From: Scilla litardierei
Lineage: Eukaryota; Streptophyta; Magnoliopsida; Asparagales; Asparagaceae
Length of the DNA: 64,000 bases
Assembly (NCBI GenBank): GCA_030789695.1
Contig: CM061139.1
Location: forward strand, 203,829,641 to 203,893,640
Reading direction: 5' to 3'
Below the pieces are notes generated by a model. The model was not told the DNA's origin, made no database searches, and saw only the letters and a list, made by a program, of their open reading frames with translations. Position numbers and translations under genes: made by a program. Shown here one piece after another: positions 31,174 through 41,218 of this stretch. The stretch's first letter is position 1; each line of letters opens with the position of its first letter.

Positions 31174-32868
31174 CTAAGAAGGCGATGCTGCGCCGTCTCC
31201 GTCCTGAGGCGGAAGTGGTGGTGGTTGCTGGACAGGCCGCTGAGCGGGTATGGGTGTGGAAGTGGTAGCAGGCTGAGTGTGTGTGGAAGTGTGGGTGGGA
31301 ACCTGCTGGGTGGGTGGTGGTACGCGGGGGAGACGCTCCAGGACCTGGGTAAGATAGTAGTGAATCTGGGGGATCAGGTCAAAGCGGCCAGCCATCGCAG
31401 AGACGGTGGAGGACAGGGTCCTAAGGTCGCCTCTGAGGCCACTCACCGCCCCCTCTAGAGCACGAATGCTCTGAAGTACAGTGTCGGGGGGAGGTGGTGC
31501 AGAGGGACGCACCGGTCGGGGCTGTGGATGGCGGGGCTGGCGTACTCGGGTCGCGTATGTGACGGGCTCAGCGGGGAAGGGAACGAAAGGTGCTGCGCTC
31601 GCAAATGTGGGCCTGGCCTCAGTGTGAGGCCGGGGCACCGGCTGGTGAGAAGTGGAGGCAGCAGCAACGAAAGAAGAATATAAAAGAGGCAGCGAGGCGG
31701 CCGGAGAGGTCAGTGGCACAGAAGTGTGGACAGACGCCACGACACTCTCGAAAAATACGGCAGCAGTGGAGACAGAGGTCTCTCCGCACTCAACTACGGT
31801 CGGCGGGCGCTCGGGTGGGGCAGAAGAAACAGGCTCAGCAGACAGAGGGCCAGTGGGGGTGGTGACAGCCGCGGGAGTGGTGGAGGTGGGCTCAGCTAAG
31901 GTACTCCCGACACCGACAGAGGTGGGGACAGAGGTGTCAGGAGCAGCGGAAACATCAGGGATAGGCTGAGGGGCCACAGGGTCAACAGGGGCGGCAGGCT
32001 CGGCAGGGGCGACAGGGTCTGCGGGGGCAGCGTGGGCAGCGTGGGCCTGCTTGGCCTCCTCGGCCTCGAGCACGTAAGCAGCGGGGATGAGAACATCCAT
32101 CGCAGGGAGCCAGTCAACGTGGGCTGGTGCATTCTGAGTCCGAGCTGGGCTCAGAAGAATCATGTAATCGGCACCGTAAGGGCCGTGCAACCAGACCCAG
32201 TGACGCTCACCGTGCGGACGAAGCATCTTCATCCGGGCCATAACATCGATCGACAAAGAAGTGGGGCCCGGTACTCGTCGCAAGTCGTCAGGGAAGTCCT
32301 CGCCGGTCATAAGGGCAAGCAAGGTGATCAGGCCGCCGCAGCATATCGGTGAGCGAGCGCCCACCGATACAATGATGCGGTCCAAAAACCAAGCCGCGAC
32401 ATCAATCACGACGGCGGGGACCAGCTCATCGCCATCCCTAGATAGAGCTCTGGGACGTGTCATCGCGTAGAGCATGTAGAGCTCCGGCGTAGACATCGTG
32501 CCCGGCTCATATCTGGCCAAAAAGGTCGTCGCCATAAGGCGCTGAGCAATACGGAGGCAGGGATGGACAATGGCCGAGGCCTTGGCCCTACTAAGGTCAA
32601 AGGCAGCGTGAAGACCCGTAATCCGGGCCCAGAAGGCACCGGCGTCGAAGGAAGGTGGGGGGATATGGGTGGGGCTGTAACCGCGATCGGCTCCGGGGAC
32701 AGCGGGCCACGAGAAAAATGCTCTCATCATATCGAGAGTGACCTGGCACTCCCGGTCCATGAACCGAAACGAGCATCCCTCGTCGGTCCGGGCGATCGAA
32801 CTAAGAATCTCAAGTGTCGGGCGGGATTGGGATTTTTGCGTTTCGAAAAACGTGCCCCCCTCGGCCAC
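31174..32868 (-). CDS. Second ORF of element E, Athila-type, position of env-like gene
   Basis: A complete 564-aa frame. Residues 1-250 are a globular domain (FFETQKSQSRPTLEILSSIA, SFRFMDRECQVTLDMMRAFF, YEPGTMSTPELYMLYAMTRP, HWVWLHGPYGADYMILLSP) resembling the family described as Athila ORF-1. Residues about 270-560 are low-complexity Ala/Pro/Thr/Val-rich, with a short heptad-like stretch (about 480-520). I see no signal peptide or clear membrane segment, so an envelope role is not supported beyond position. It is intact while pol is missing, which suggests recent selection or recent origin. A palindrome cluster lies just upstream (32884-33215) and may drive it. Function unknown. Confidence 0.7.
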   Translation of the reverse strand: MAEGGTFFETQKSQSRPTLEILSSIARTDEGCSFRFMDRECQVTLDMMRAFFSWPAVPGADRGYSPTHIPPPSFDAGAFWARITGLHAAFDLSRAKASAIVHPCLRIAQRLMATTFLARYEPGTMSTPELYMLYAMTRPRALSRDGDELVPAVVIDVAAWFLDRIIVSVGARSPICCGGLITLLALMTGEDFPDDLRRVPGPTSLSIDVMARMKMLRPHGERHWVWLHGPYGADYMILLSPARTQNAPAHVDWLPAMDVLIPAAYVLEAEEAKQAHAAHAAPADPVAPAEPAAPVDPVAPQPIPDVSAAPDTSVPTSVGVGSTLAEPTSTTPAAVTTPTGPLSAEPVSSAPPERPPTVVECGETSVSTAAVFFESVVASVHTSVPLTSPAASLPLLYSSFVAAASTSHQPVPRPHTEARPTFASAAPFVPFPAEPVTYATRVRQPRHPQPRPVRPSAPPPPDTVLQSIRALEGAVSGLRGDLRTLSSTVSAMAGRFDLIPQIHYYLTQVLERLPRVPPPTQQVPTHTSTHTQPATTSTPIPAQRPVQQPPPLPPQDGDGAASPS

Positions 32869-32883
32869 TTATATAGTGAAAGT

Positions 32884-33215
32884 TACGACTCGGCCGAGTG
32901 AATAGGTCACTCGGCCGAGCGAGATCAATGGACATTTCCTCCCCGCTATCGCTTCGGCCGAGTGGCTTTGCCAGCCTCGGCCGAGTGGAGTAAGTCCATT
33001 CGGCCGAGTGGCTCAAGCTACTCGGCAAGACTCGCCCTAGGAGCGTATCCGTTTTACTCGGCCGAGTGAAAATATATACTCGGCCGAGTAGCATTTATAC
33101 TGAAATCAGGAAAATAAACAGAGAGTTGGGTACAGCAGACTTCCCTCGTTCGTGAGCGGCTCGGCCGGACGAACTTGTGTACTCGGCCGAGTGACTAGTA
33201 TACTCGGTCGAGTGA
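32884..33215 (-). promoter_or_regulatory. Internal palindrome cluster upstream of the second ORF of E
   Basis: At least ten copies of ACTCGGCCGAGT or TTCGGCCGAGTGG-type variants lie within 330 bp directly before the start of the second ORF on the minus strand. These are the same palindromes that fill the U3 of the LTRs. A shared cis-element driving both transcripts is a reasonable inference. Confidence 0.6.
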
Positions 33216-33542
33216 GCCTTGTGTTCTGCTGTTTGTCTTCGTTTGGGCTCTAAACTCCGTCTTTCTTCCTCCAGTCGATTTCATCTTACTCCTAAGCATC
33301 GAGCGTCTTCCTGGGGCGCTCCTCGTTGTCTCGTTCATCCTCCTCATTATGGATTTACCTATCTCCTCTCCTGTCAAGAAAAATAGGACCCGTTATCACA
33401 AAATTTTTGGGCGAACGACTCAAAACACTAAAAATTTCTAAAACAAAAATAAAGAAAAAGTAAAAATAAAGCAATAACCGTCGGGTTGCCTCCCGACAAG
33501 CGCTCGTTTAAGGTCGTGAGCTCGACCCCCTATGATTTTCAA
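33216..33542 (-). other. Spacer after gag-protease where pol should be
   Basis: About 330 bp between the stop of gag-protease and the palindrome cluster. No RT, RNase H or integrase motif is present in any frame. Confidence 0.6.
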
Positions 33543-36314
33543 TTAATGCGGGATGTTTGGTGCATATGAGATGCACCCATCAAACTTTCCGGGGAGAACG
33601 CTTGGATTCGGAAGTTGCGGTGGCGTGTTCTCCCGCGGTGGTCTCTCGTCTCGAATAGTGTTGGGGGGAGGCTCCCCCAAGCTAGCGTTTGCTCCGGTCA
33701 ACGGCTTCACCGGTGACGCCGATTTTCGTAGCGGCGGAGCTTTCTTCGGAGACTTTTGTTTCGAGAGCTTGCAGAGCTCTCGAATCCTTGCGACATCAGC
33801 GTCGCCTTCATCATTTTCAGCGGAGAGGTCGGGGGAATCGTCTATCTTCTCATCTTGGCCTAAATCCGGGCCTTCATCAAAATCCTCATCGAAAAGAGCG
33901 CCAATCGAGTGGGGGATCGCCTCTTCAATTACCTCATCAAGGAGGTCCATGTAGTCAAGTTCCTCGTGGTAAGGCATGTGTTTCATAGCCTTAGGAATGT
34001 GAAGCTCCACCTCGATGTTGCCGACATTCAAAGTTAGGGTACCTTCTCGCACGTCGACAATCACTCCGGCGGTGGCGAGGAACGGGCGTCCAAGTATCAA
34101 TGAAGTATCTCCCTCCTCCTTAACGTCCATGATCACGAAGTCACATGGCAAGCATATTCCCCCCGGGACTTGTAGCGGGATGTCTTCGGCTATCCCTACC
34201 GGCCTTGTTATTCGCCCATCGGCCAATTGTATCAGCATGTCGGTAGGTTTCAACTTCGTCCCGGTGTTTAGCCTTAAGAACATGGAGAGAGGCATGAGGC
34301 TCACACTAGCCCCTAGATCAACCAACGCCTTTTGAAGAGGGACGCCACCCAAGGTGCAAGGAATCCGAAAACTCCCCGGGTCTTTAAATTTGGCCGGCTC
34401 CTTCTCTCTCTTGGTGAACCAAGAGCCCTCCTCGGCTAGCATAATCTTCTCCTTCCTCTTTCTCCCCGAAATCAAGTCCTTTAAGAATTTAGCATATGTG
34501 GGGATCTCCACGATGGCGTCGAGGAAGGGAATGTTGAGGCTAACTCCTCTAAGATACTCGAGAAACTTTGCTAGTCTTTTCTCCATTTTCGCTCTAGCAA
34601 GCCTTTGGGGAAATGGGACCGGTGGCATGAAGCGCCTTTCCTCAATCAATTGCTCCGCTCTAGATTTCTCCCTTTCTTGTGGCTCTTTCTCCTTATCAAC
34701 TTCAACTACCGGCTCAATCGGCTCCAAGCTTTCCTCCACGGGCTCCTCGGTAGGAATCATAGCGGGGGAGGTATCCTTTCCGCCTCTAGTAGTAACGGCA
34801 ACTACGGCATTGATGTGGCCGGTGTTGCCCCGTGGGTTTTGCTCGGGTTGCGCCGGCAATCGTTGAGTGTTCCGATTGAGCAACGCCAATTGCTCCGATA
34901 TTTGAGCCACAACGGTATTAAGGGAGTCTTGCCCCGCCTTCAAGGTAGCATTAACCTTATTTTGCTCGACCATAAACGCCTCCACTCTAGCTTCGAAGTC
35001 GGATCGTTGTTGAGCTTGTGGAGGGTTTTGATTTTGATTCCTCCACCCTTGGTTGTATCCGGGCGGCCTATATGGTGGAACTTGTTGCTTCGGTTGGAAA
35101 TTTTGTTGTGGAGGCCCCCTCGGCGGATAGTGTTGTTGTTGGGGTGGTGGTGGTCGAGCTTGTTGAGGTGGTTGTTGTGGCGGGTTCAAAGCTCCTTCAT
35201 TGTTGGCGTAAGAGAATCCGGGATGATTTCTTGTGGCCGGATTGGCCCAATATCCTTGGTTCCCCGCGACATATTGTACTTGCTCCAAGGATCCTTCTCC
35301 TTGCTCTCCTCCCACATACATGGCTTGAGATTGGTCTTGCCAATCACACATTTGGTTCGTTGGAGCGGAGGTGGAGGGGGTTCCTTGGGGCTCCGTGATA
35401 AACTTCTCCAGTCTCTCCACTACCTTGCGGAGAGAATCAAACTTGCTTGTAAGCTCCGCTACGGCCTTCGCCTCATAGATACTAGTTGGATTTAAGGAGG
35501 ACGTAGAGTGTCCTCGCTCATCGCCCCATTGTTGGTTGTTTGAGGGCATCTCCTCAATTAGGGCCGTAGCTTCCTCGGGAGTCTTTGACAAGATAGCACC
35601 ATTCGCCGCGGCATCAATAATTTGTTTGGTCCCCGGTTGGAGACCGTTGTAGAAGCTATGAACTAGCTCCCAATCTTCTATGCTATGGTGCGGGCATTGA
35701 TGCTGTAGATCCTTAAAACGCTCCCAAGCCTCATAGAGCGTCTCTTGGGGTCCTTGCTTGAAGGACATGAGAGCGCTCCGGATCTTCACCATCTTGGATG
35801 GAGGATAGAACTTGTCAATGAATGCACTTGCCAACTCGTCCCAAGAGGTGAAGACTCCGTCAGCCTGCGTCCTCAACCAATAGAGTGCCTTGTCCTTTAG
35901 CGTGAAGGGGAAGAGACGCAGTCTGATGGCATCGATGGAGACCCCCGGCATCTGAAATGTGGCGCACTTCGACAAGAATAATTGGATGTGGTAGTGAGGA
36001 TTTTCATGGGCATTCCCATGAAATGGATCCTGCTGCATCAGAACCACTAGTCCAGTCTTTAGCTCGAAGTTCTTGTCAGCCGCCAACTCCGGCACGGCAA
36101 TGGATGAGGTCGTAGAAGAGGTCTTAGGCCGAAGCCTATCTCGAATAGAAATTATCCTCGCCATCCTTGCCGCTAATTGGTCCGCGGTTTCCGGGTTGGT
36201 CATAAACCGCCCTTCCGGATTTTGTCTCCTTTCCGCTCTAAGTCTCCGCGCGGTACGTTCGATCTCGGGATCAAATAATATAGCTTCAGGGTCCGCCGTA
36301 GATCTCGTGTACAT
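33543..36314 (-). CDS. gag-pro: Gag-protease of Athila-type element E, intact
   Basis: A 923-aa open frame starting MYTRSTADPEAILFDPEIER, as in Athila gags. Residues about 130-270 are the retrotrans_gag domain (FTLKDKALYWLRTQADGVFT, FIDKFYPPSKMVKIRSALMS, ERFKDLQHQCPHHSIEDWEL). Residues about 350-450 are Gln/Pro-rich and RNA-binding in character. No CCHC knuckle is obvious. The C-terminal third has the protease (KALVDLGASVSLMPLSMF with active site DLGAS, and SLILGRPFLATAGVIVDV). It would form particles and mature them. It ends cleanly at a stop, not in RT. The frame has no defects, so the protein may be usable by relatives in trans. Confidence 0.9.
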   Translation of the reverse strand: MYTRSTADPEAILFDPEIERTARRLRAERRQNPEGRFMTNPETADQLAARMARIISIRDRLRPKTSSTTSSIAVPELAADKNFELKTGLVVLMQQDPFHGNAHENPHYHIQLFLSKCATFQMPGVSIDAIRLRLFPFTLKDKALYWLRTQADGVFTSWDELASAFIDKFYPPSKMVKIRSALMSFKQGPQETLYEAWERFKDLQHQCPHHSIEDWELVHSFYNGLQPGTKQIIDAAANGAILSKTPEEATALIEEMPSNNQQWGDERGHSTSSLNPTSIYEAKAVAELTSKFDSLRKVVERLEKFITEPQGTPSTSAPTNQMCDWQDQSQAMYVGGEQGEGSLEQVQYVAGNQGYWANPATRNHPGFSYANNEGALNPPQQPPQQARPPPPQQQHYPPRGPPQQNFQPKQQVPPYRPPGYNQGWRNQNQNPPQAQQRSDFEARVEAFMVEQNKVNATLKAGQDSLNTVVAQISEQLALLNRNTQRLPAQPEQNPRGNTGHINAVVAVTTRGGKDTSPAMIPTEEPVEESLEPIEPVVEVDKEKEPQEREKSRAEQLIEERRFMPPVPFPQRLARAKMEKRLAKFLEYLRGVSLNIPFLDAIVEIPTYAKFLKDLISGRKRKEKIMLAEEGSWFTKREKEPAKFKDPGSFRIPCTLGGVPLQKALVDLGASVSLMPLSMFLRLNTGTKLKPTDMLIQLADGRITRPVGIAEDIPLQVPGGICLPCDFVIMDVKEEGDTSLILGRPFLATAGVIVDVREGTLTLNVGNIEVELHIPKAMKHMPYHEELDYMDLLDEVIEEAIPHSIGALFDEDFDEGPDLGQDEKIDDSPDLSAENDEGDADVARIRELCKLSKQKSPKKAPPLRKSASPVKPLTGANASLGEPPPNTIRDERPPRENTPPQLPNPSVLPGKFDGCISYAPNIPH

Positions 36315-36445
36315 GAACAGGGAAAACAGAGTTTCAAAGAAATGATTAGTATCGTGGAAGGGTTAGGTAAAAATGAAGGCATGGAAATAATAATAATAAT
36401 AATAAAAAGGAAATAGCTAGGGTGGTAAGATCAAACGCAATCGCC

Positions 36446-36463
36446 TCCCCGGCAACGGCGCCA
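36446..36463 (-). promoter_or_regulatory. Primer-binding site of element E
   Basis: On the minus strand TGGCGCCGTTGCCGGGGA follows the 5' LTR after AGTTTT. Element D has the same 18 bases at 53832-53849. Confidence 0.85.
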
Positions 36464-36469
36464 AAAACT

Positions 36470-38287
36470 TGATCGCTCTGGGACGTAACCCCAAAGAACG
36501 GTTGTAGTTTTACCGCAAGTGCACGGTGTAGCAGCGAGCGGGTTATCGAACACAGGGAGGACGAATGACCGTGCTTGTTCCAATCAACCTGGCTATTTAA
36601 GAAGAGAGAAAATTTGCTTTTGGCGATCCTGTCACAATCGTCAGACAAAGTACGGAAATATCAAATCAAATAAAGAACGTCTAGGGAATGGGGAATTCCC
36701 GCTACTCACCGTATTTCGTAAAAGTGGTTCATTGGTATCAAAGTTGCTAGAATAAGATTTTGGATGAACTAGTTGCCACTGAATGTAGAACCAAGCACAC
36801 GCTCTCGTGCTGTTACCGGTCTATAGCTATCCTAGGCTCGGGTCCAATCTCTTGCAAACCCTAGCCTAGGGAAGCTAGCATTAGGATCAACATCATCGTT
36901 CAATCGCGCACCGAGCCCAATCTCTTGCAAACTCGGTCCACGACCTAGTTTGGGATAGTTCCTACCCGTCCAATCTCTTGCAAACGGGTATTGACGCGGA
37001 ATTGGAACCGGAAACCCTAGTATCGGTCCAATCTCTTGCAAACCGATACTACAGAAATTCGATTCCAACCCAATTCGGATTTCTAGGGTTTCCTATCGAA
37101 TTGGGATCCAATCTCTTGCAAATCCCAATCGATGTGAATTCCTAGCCATCCGTAGTAAATTGATCCCAATCTAATCCCTAGTAGCAATTCTAGCAAAATT
37201 CCTACCAATTCATCACAATTATGAAATAGGGCTTGTAGGGTTCATCCCCACGCCGCAAGACGTGGCGACTACTCACAATTCATAGCAAGATCACAAAAAT
37301 AATCAATGAAATAAGCAATAAAATTCATCACAATATTGAGATATGCAATAAAAATAGAATTTTTAGAGAAGAGAAAAGCAAACCAATGGAGTTCTTCAAT
37401 TAATCCAACAAAAATCCAATTTTGTCTCCTCTTCAATCACAAGAATAAAACTAAAAAGCTAATCAAAAAAACTGCAAAAAATCTAAGAGAGAGGCTCTCA
37501 AAACTAGGGTAAAAACATGGGTTAAATAGCCCCCAAAATCGTCCAAAAACTGTGACCAAAATACCCCTGCGCAGCCTGTTTTCCGCAATTTTCGCTACAG
37601 GCAGCGCGTCGCACTCGGCCGAGTGACAAAAGTCGCTCGGCCGAGTGAAAACCCTGTAATTTTCCAGTAAGTATCGATCTTCAGGGGTCTTCACTTCGGG
37701 GGCGGCTCGGCCGAGTGAGGTGTTGTCACTCGGCCGATGGCTTCATGGTACTCGGGCGGACGGGATTATCCACTCGGCCGAGTGGGTCTTCTGAAGCTCA
37801 GGCAGCCGAAAAACAGTAACATGGCGATTTTTGAAGGGCTTCGTCTGGGCGCCACTCGGGCGGACGGGGTCTCGTCACTCGGCCGATGTGGTCTCCGTCG
37901 CTCGGCCGAGTGCACATATGAATCGTGTCTGATCTGGTCGGCCGAGCAGTGTCTCACTGGTCGGCCGAGTGACTCCTTCACTCGGCCGAGTGGGACACAA
38001 AACATGCCCAAACTGCTTGTTTTGGCCTCCTCGTCGCTCCTGCGACGTCCATTCTTCTTCCGCTCCTCTCCAACAGCAAAATACCCCTCGGGGAGGTCGT
38101 CGGTGACCGTCTGGAGTAAGCGCATCTCGAGATCACTCCAAATCGTGCCAAATCACTTGAAATGCGACAAAAACAACAAATCGTGAAAAGCATCGCAATA
38201 TCGTCGATATATCATGAAAAACATGATTTGGGCGATCTAAATGGCATGCAAACATGCGGTAAAAAAGTGTAAAATAAGGAGTGATCA
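36470..38287 (-). repeat. 5' LTR of element E
   Basis: 1818 bp, aligned over its whole length with 27391-29207. It contains the second copy of the hairpin array (36832-37129) and the palindrome cluster (37612-37995). Confidence 0.92.
36832..37134. repeat. Five constant-loop hairpins in the 5' LTR of E
   Basis: The same five CCAATCTCTTGCAA hairpins as at 27753-28055. Loops and paired arms are all kept, although the LTRs differ at other sites. Confidence 0.88.
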
Positions 38288-38659
38288 ATCACCTTGCCGA
38301 TAACCCTCGGAGAAGAGCCACAGGTCGTCACTCGAATGACACTGTTTGTTGTGGTCGACGTTACGTCGGCGTACAACGGGATCATAGGACGACCTTACAT
38401 GGCGGCCATCGGAGCGCTCCCCAGCCTTCTCCACCAGATGGTCAAGTTCCAAACCCCCCGAGGGGTAGGGATTGTGCGGGGAAGCCAGAAGCTGTCTAGA
38501 AGCTGCTACGTGGGGTCGACCAAGCACAAGGGACCAGAGATGAACCTGAAGATCGACTCACCCGGGCGGAGTTACAATCCCTACCATCCAGAGTTAGCTC
38601 CAGCCGATGCCACCGCGAAGAGGAACAGGACCGACCGCGCCCCCCAAAGCCCTCCCTGA
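38288..38659 (+). pseudogene. Protease C-terminal part of element B, after element E
   Basis: Removing E and one TSD joins GVI to TLPITLGEEPQ in frame. The piece continues TLFVVVDVTSAYNGIIGRPY, the ILGRP-like block of this protease family, and ends at a stop after RAPQSPP. No RT follows. The exact joining proves that E entered a readable protease gene. Confidence 0.82.
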
Positions 38660-38807
38660 GAAGGACGGGCTAATCACTCTAAAGGACGTGGAGCGCCGGT
38701 CGTGGTATAGCCGAAAACCGTAAGTCATGAATGAAATATCTTGTTCCCTTTCGTATCTTCGAATTTCACCTCTTCTACATGAAAATTTCAGTTCAAACCT
38801 CTCAAAG

Positions 38808-39830
38808 ACTCCGGGGCAGGACCAATCCTCGCCACCCAAACCGGAGAGGGGCACGGGCCGAGCTGCGTACTCGCTCCCCCCCAAAGAAGACCTCCGGGGC
38901 AAGCTCACTGAGCTTGGCCACCCAAACCGGAGCGCCATATGCGAGGTAGGCGACGGCCCAATACCCGTCCGACTATAGAGGCTGCGGGGAGGCGACGGCC
39001 CAATACCCGCCCTCTCAAAGACTCCGGGGCAGGACCAATCCTCGCCACCCAAACCGGAGAGGGGCACGGGCCGAGCTGCGTACTCGCTCCCCCCCAAAGA
39101 AGACCTCCGGGGCAAGCTCACTGAGCTTGGCCACCCAAACCGGAGCGCCATATGCGGGGTAGGCGACGGCCCAATACCCGTCCGACTATAGAGGCTGCGG
39201 GGAGGCGACGGCCCAATACCCGCCCTCTCAAAGACTCCGGGGCAGGACCAATCCTCGCCACCCAAACCGGAGAGGGGCACGGGCCGAGCTGCGTACTCGC
39301 TCCCCCCCAAAGAAGACCTCCAGGGCAAGCTCACTGAGCTTGGCCACCCAAACCGGAGCGCCATATGCGGGGTAGGCGACGACCCAATACCCGTCCGACT
39401 ATAGAGGCTGCGGGGAGGCGACGGCCCAATACCCGCCCTCTCAAAGACTCCGGGGCAGGACCAATCCTCGCCACCCAAACTGGAGAGGGGCACGGGCCGA
39501 GCTGCGTACTCGCTCCCCCCTCAAAGAAGACCTCTGGGGCAAGCTCACTGAGCTTGGCCACCCAAACCGGAGCGCCATATGCGGGGTAGGCGACAGCCCA
39601 ATACCCGTCCGACTATAGAGGCTGCGGGGAGGCGACGGCCCAATACCCGCCCTCTCAAAGACTCCGGGGCAGGACCAATCCTCGCCACCCAAACCGGAGA
39701 GGGGCACGGGCCGAGCTGCGTACTCGCTCCCCCCCAAAAAAGACCTCCGGGGCAAGCTCATGAAGCTTGGCCACCCAAACCGGAGCGCCATAGGCGGGGT
39801 AGGCGACGGCCCAATACCCGACCTCCCCAG
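38808..39830. repeat. 213-bp tandem repeat of element B, nearly five copies
   Basis: Unit starts (ACTCCGGGGCAGGACC) lie at 38808, 39021, 39234, 39447 and 39661, i.e. 213, 213, 213 and 214 bp apart. Copies are nearly identical. Within each unit GGCGACGGCCCAATACCCG occurs twice. Long open frames on both strands through the array (for example 38594-39493 minus) are a by-product of the period being divisible by three. Confidence 0.93.
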
Positions 39831-41218
39831 AAAGGGCCTGCGACCCCTCTCCACAAACCTCGGGAAACGAATCGAGGCCCACAAATCAAGGCAACCCCAA
39901 CGCGGAGCCATCCATGAGGAGTAACGCCTGACACCTATAAAGCCGACACCCGAAATGACTTGTCCAACCCAAAAGGACACTCGGGGCGAGCACCACAGAC
40001 AAACGGCACACCCGCCGAAAAACAGGAGCTGAGGGGTCACATCAGACGTCACCCATCAGAAACGCTACCCAAAGAACGAAATTCCAAGATGGTCCCGGCT
40101 CTCAATGAGGAGGAGACGGAGGAGGCAAAAATACGCCATTATAAATCCCCCCCAGCTTCTTCGGAGGAAAGGGGGGCGAGAAAAAGAATATGAAGATAGA
40201 CCAGCCCATTCGCCACTCTCTCCCCCTAAAAAACGCGAAAAATACGAGTATCATCGACCGCCCAAGTAAACGATCCCCCAACAGGATATTCCTCTTACAC
40301 GACGGTCGTCCGGCCTGCTGCTCCCCTCCTTCCTTTAGATAACTTAAGGCACGGGAACCGGTGCTCCAATGGCATACCATGCCTCTCCGCGGACGCCCCA
40401 CGGCCGTAGGCGCGGCTGGCAGACAACCCGATGGATGGGACAGACCAGCCAAATCACCCCATCGGACACCCCGACAGCCGCCAAAGCCGCCCCAACCGAA
40501 GGGGACTTGCCCCCGAGCGCCGACGCACTCCAACAGGCTACTCCGCTTAGACCGGTAGCGCCCCTCCTTCCACTTATCGGCTTCCTGCGGACCGCATACG
40601 CCAGGAAGACGCACAGGTTGGCTGCGGAGCACGTCCCTTCGCGCCTGTCACACGGAGACTCCTGTCGATGAGAGCAACAAGGCCCCGCGGGATAGAGCAA
40701 CCACCAAGGACTCCCTCTCCCCCCAATTCTGGGAACGAGGGCCAAAGCCACCGCCCGGCTTCGGCGCGGCCGTCCACCCCTACCCCGAGTGGGTACCCTC
40801 TGAATCAACCGCACACCCCTTTTCGGGGGCGCGACGCCAAAAAGAGGCGAATCGAATACAATGAGAATATCAATCTACCTAGAGCTATTCAACGCTACGC
40901 CTACGGGCCGATCCTGTTTTAGTAAACTATCAGTAATAGCTGATGAAAATACTACTCCCGGTTGACCATTAGTTATGGCTCGGGCACACCCAGACACGGG
41001 AGCAACCCCCGAAAAGGGAGGCTAACCCGCTGTAAATTTTCTCGAGCGCGCTACATGAGATAAAAGGAGTTAACACAATTCCCCCAACGCCGGGATAGAA
41101 ACAGCCGCACCAAGGCGTAAATCTAAAAAGGGAATTTATGCACACACACCGGCAGAAGATCCCAGAAAAATGCAGGTATCAAACCCACGTAACTTCACTT
41201 TCTTTCGTTAAAAAAAAA
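39831..41218. other. Noncoding region of element B, pol position
   Basis: GC-rich, with no RT, RNase H or integrase motif in any frame. The many overlapping open frames reflect low stop-codon density. One short tract of AG-rich sequence lies near 40100-40200. Confidence 0.5.

Larger units (their letters stand above)
27391..38287 (-). mobile_element. Element E: Athila-type non-autonomous element inside B
   Basis: A 10.9-kb minus-strand element. LTRs are 36470-38287 (5') and 27391-29207 (3'), with TSD ATCAC. The PBS is TGGCGCCGTTGCCGGGGA and the polypurine tract AAGCTTGGGGGATTT, both typical of Athila. On the minus strand it encodes an intact 923-aa gag-protease (33543-36314) and a 564-aa second ORF (31174-32868), but no RT, RNase H or integrase between them. 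Gag presence with missing pol resembles plant elements described as terminal-repeat elements with gag. LTRs differ by roughly 2 percent by eye, so insertion is fairly recent and later than that of B. Confidence 0.9.

Noticed and set aside
31174..32868. True envelope glycoprotein
   Set aside because: I see no signal peptide, cleavage site or membrane anchor in the 564-aa product. Only its position resembles an env-like ORF.
34605..35495. 296-aa plus-strand frame opposite the gag of E
   Set aside because: A shadow of the intact 923-aa gag-protease frame on the minus strand.
38594..39493. 299-aa frame on the minus strand with internal repeats
   Set aside because: It is a reading of the 213-bp tandem array. 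The unit length is a multiple of three, so any open frame stays open through all copies.
39441..41000. Overlapping GC-rich frames of 100-200 aa on both strands
   Set aside because: No motif and no agreement with either antisense gene. Low stop density in GC-rich DNA explains them.
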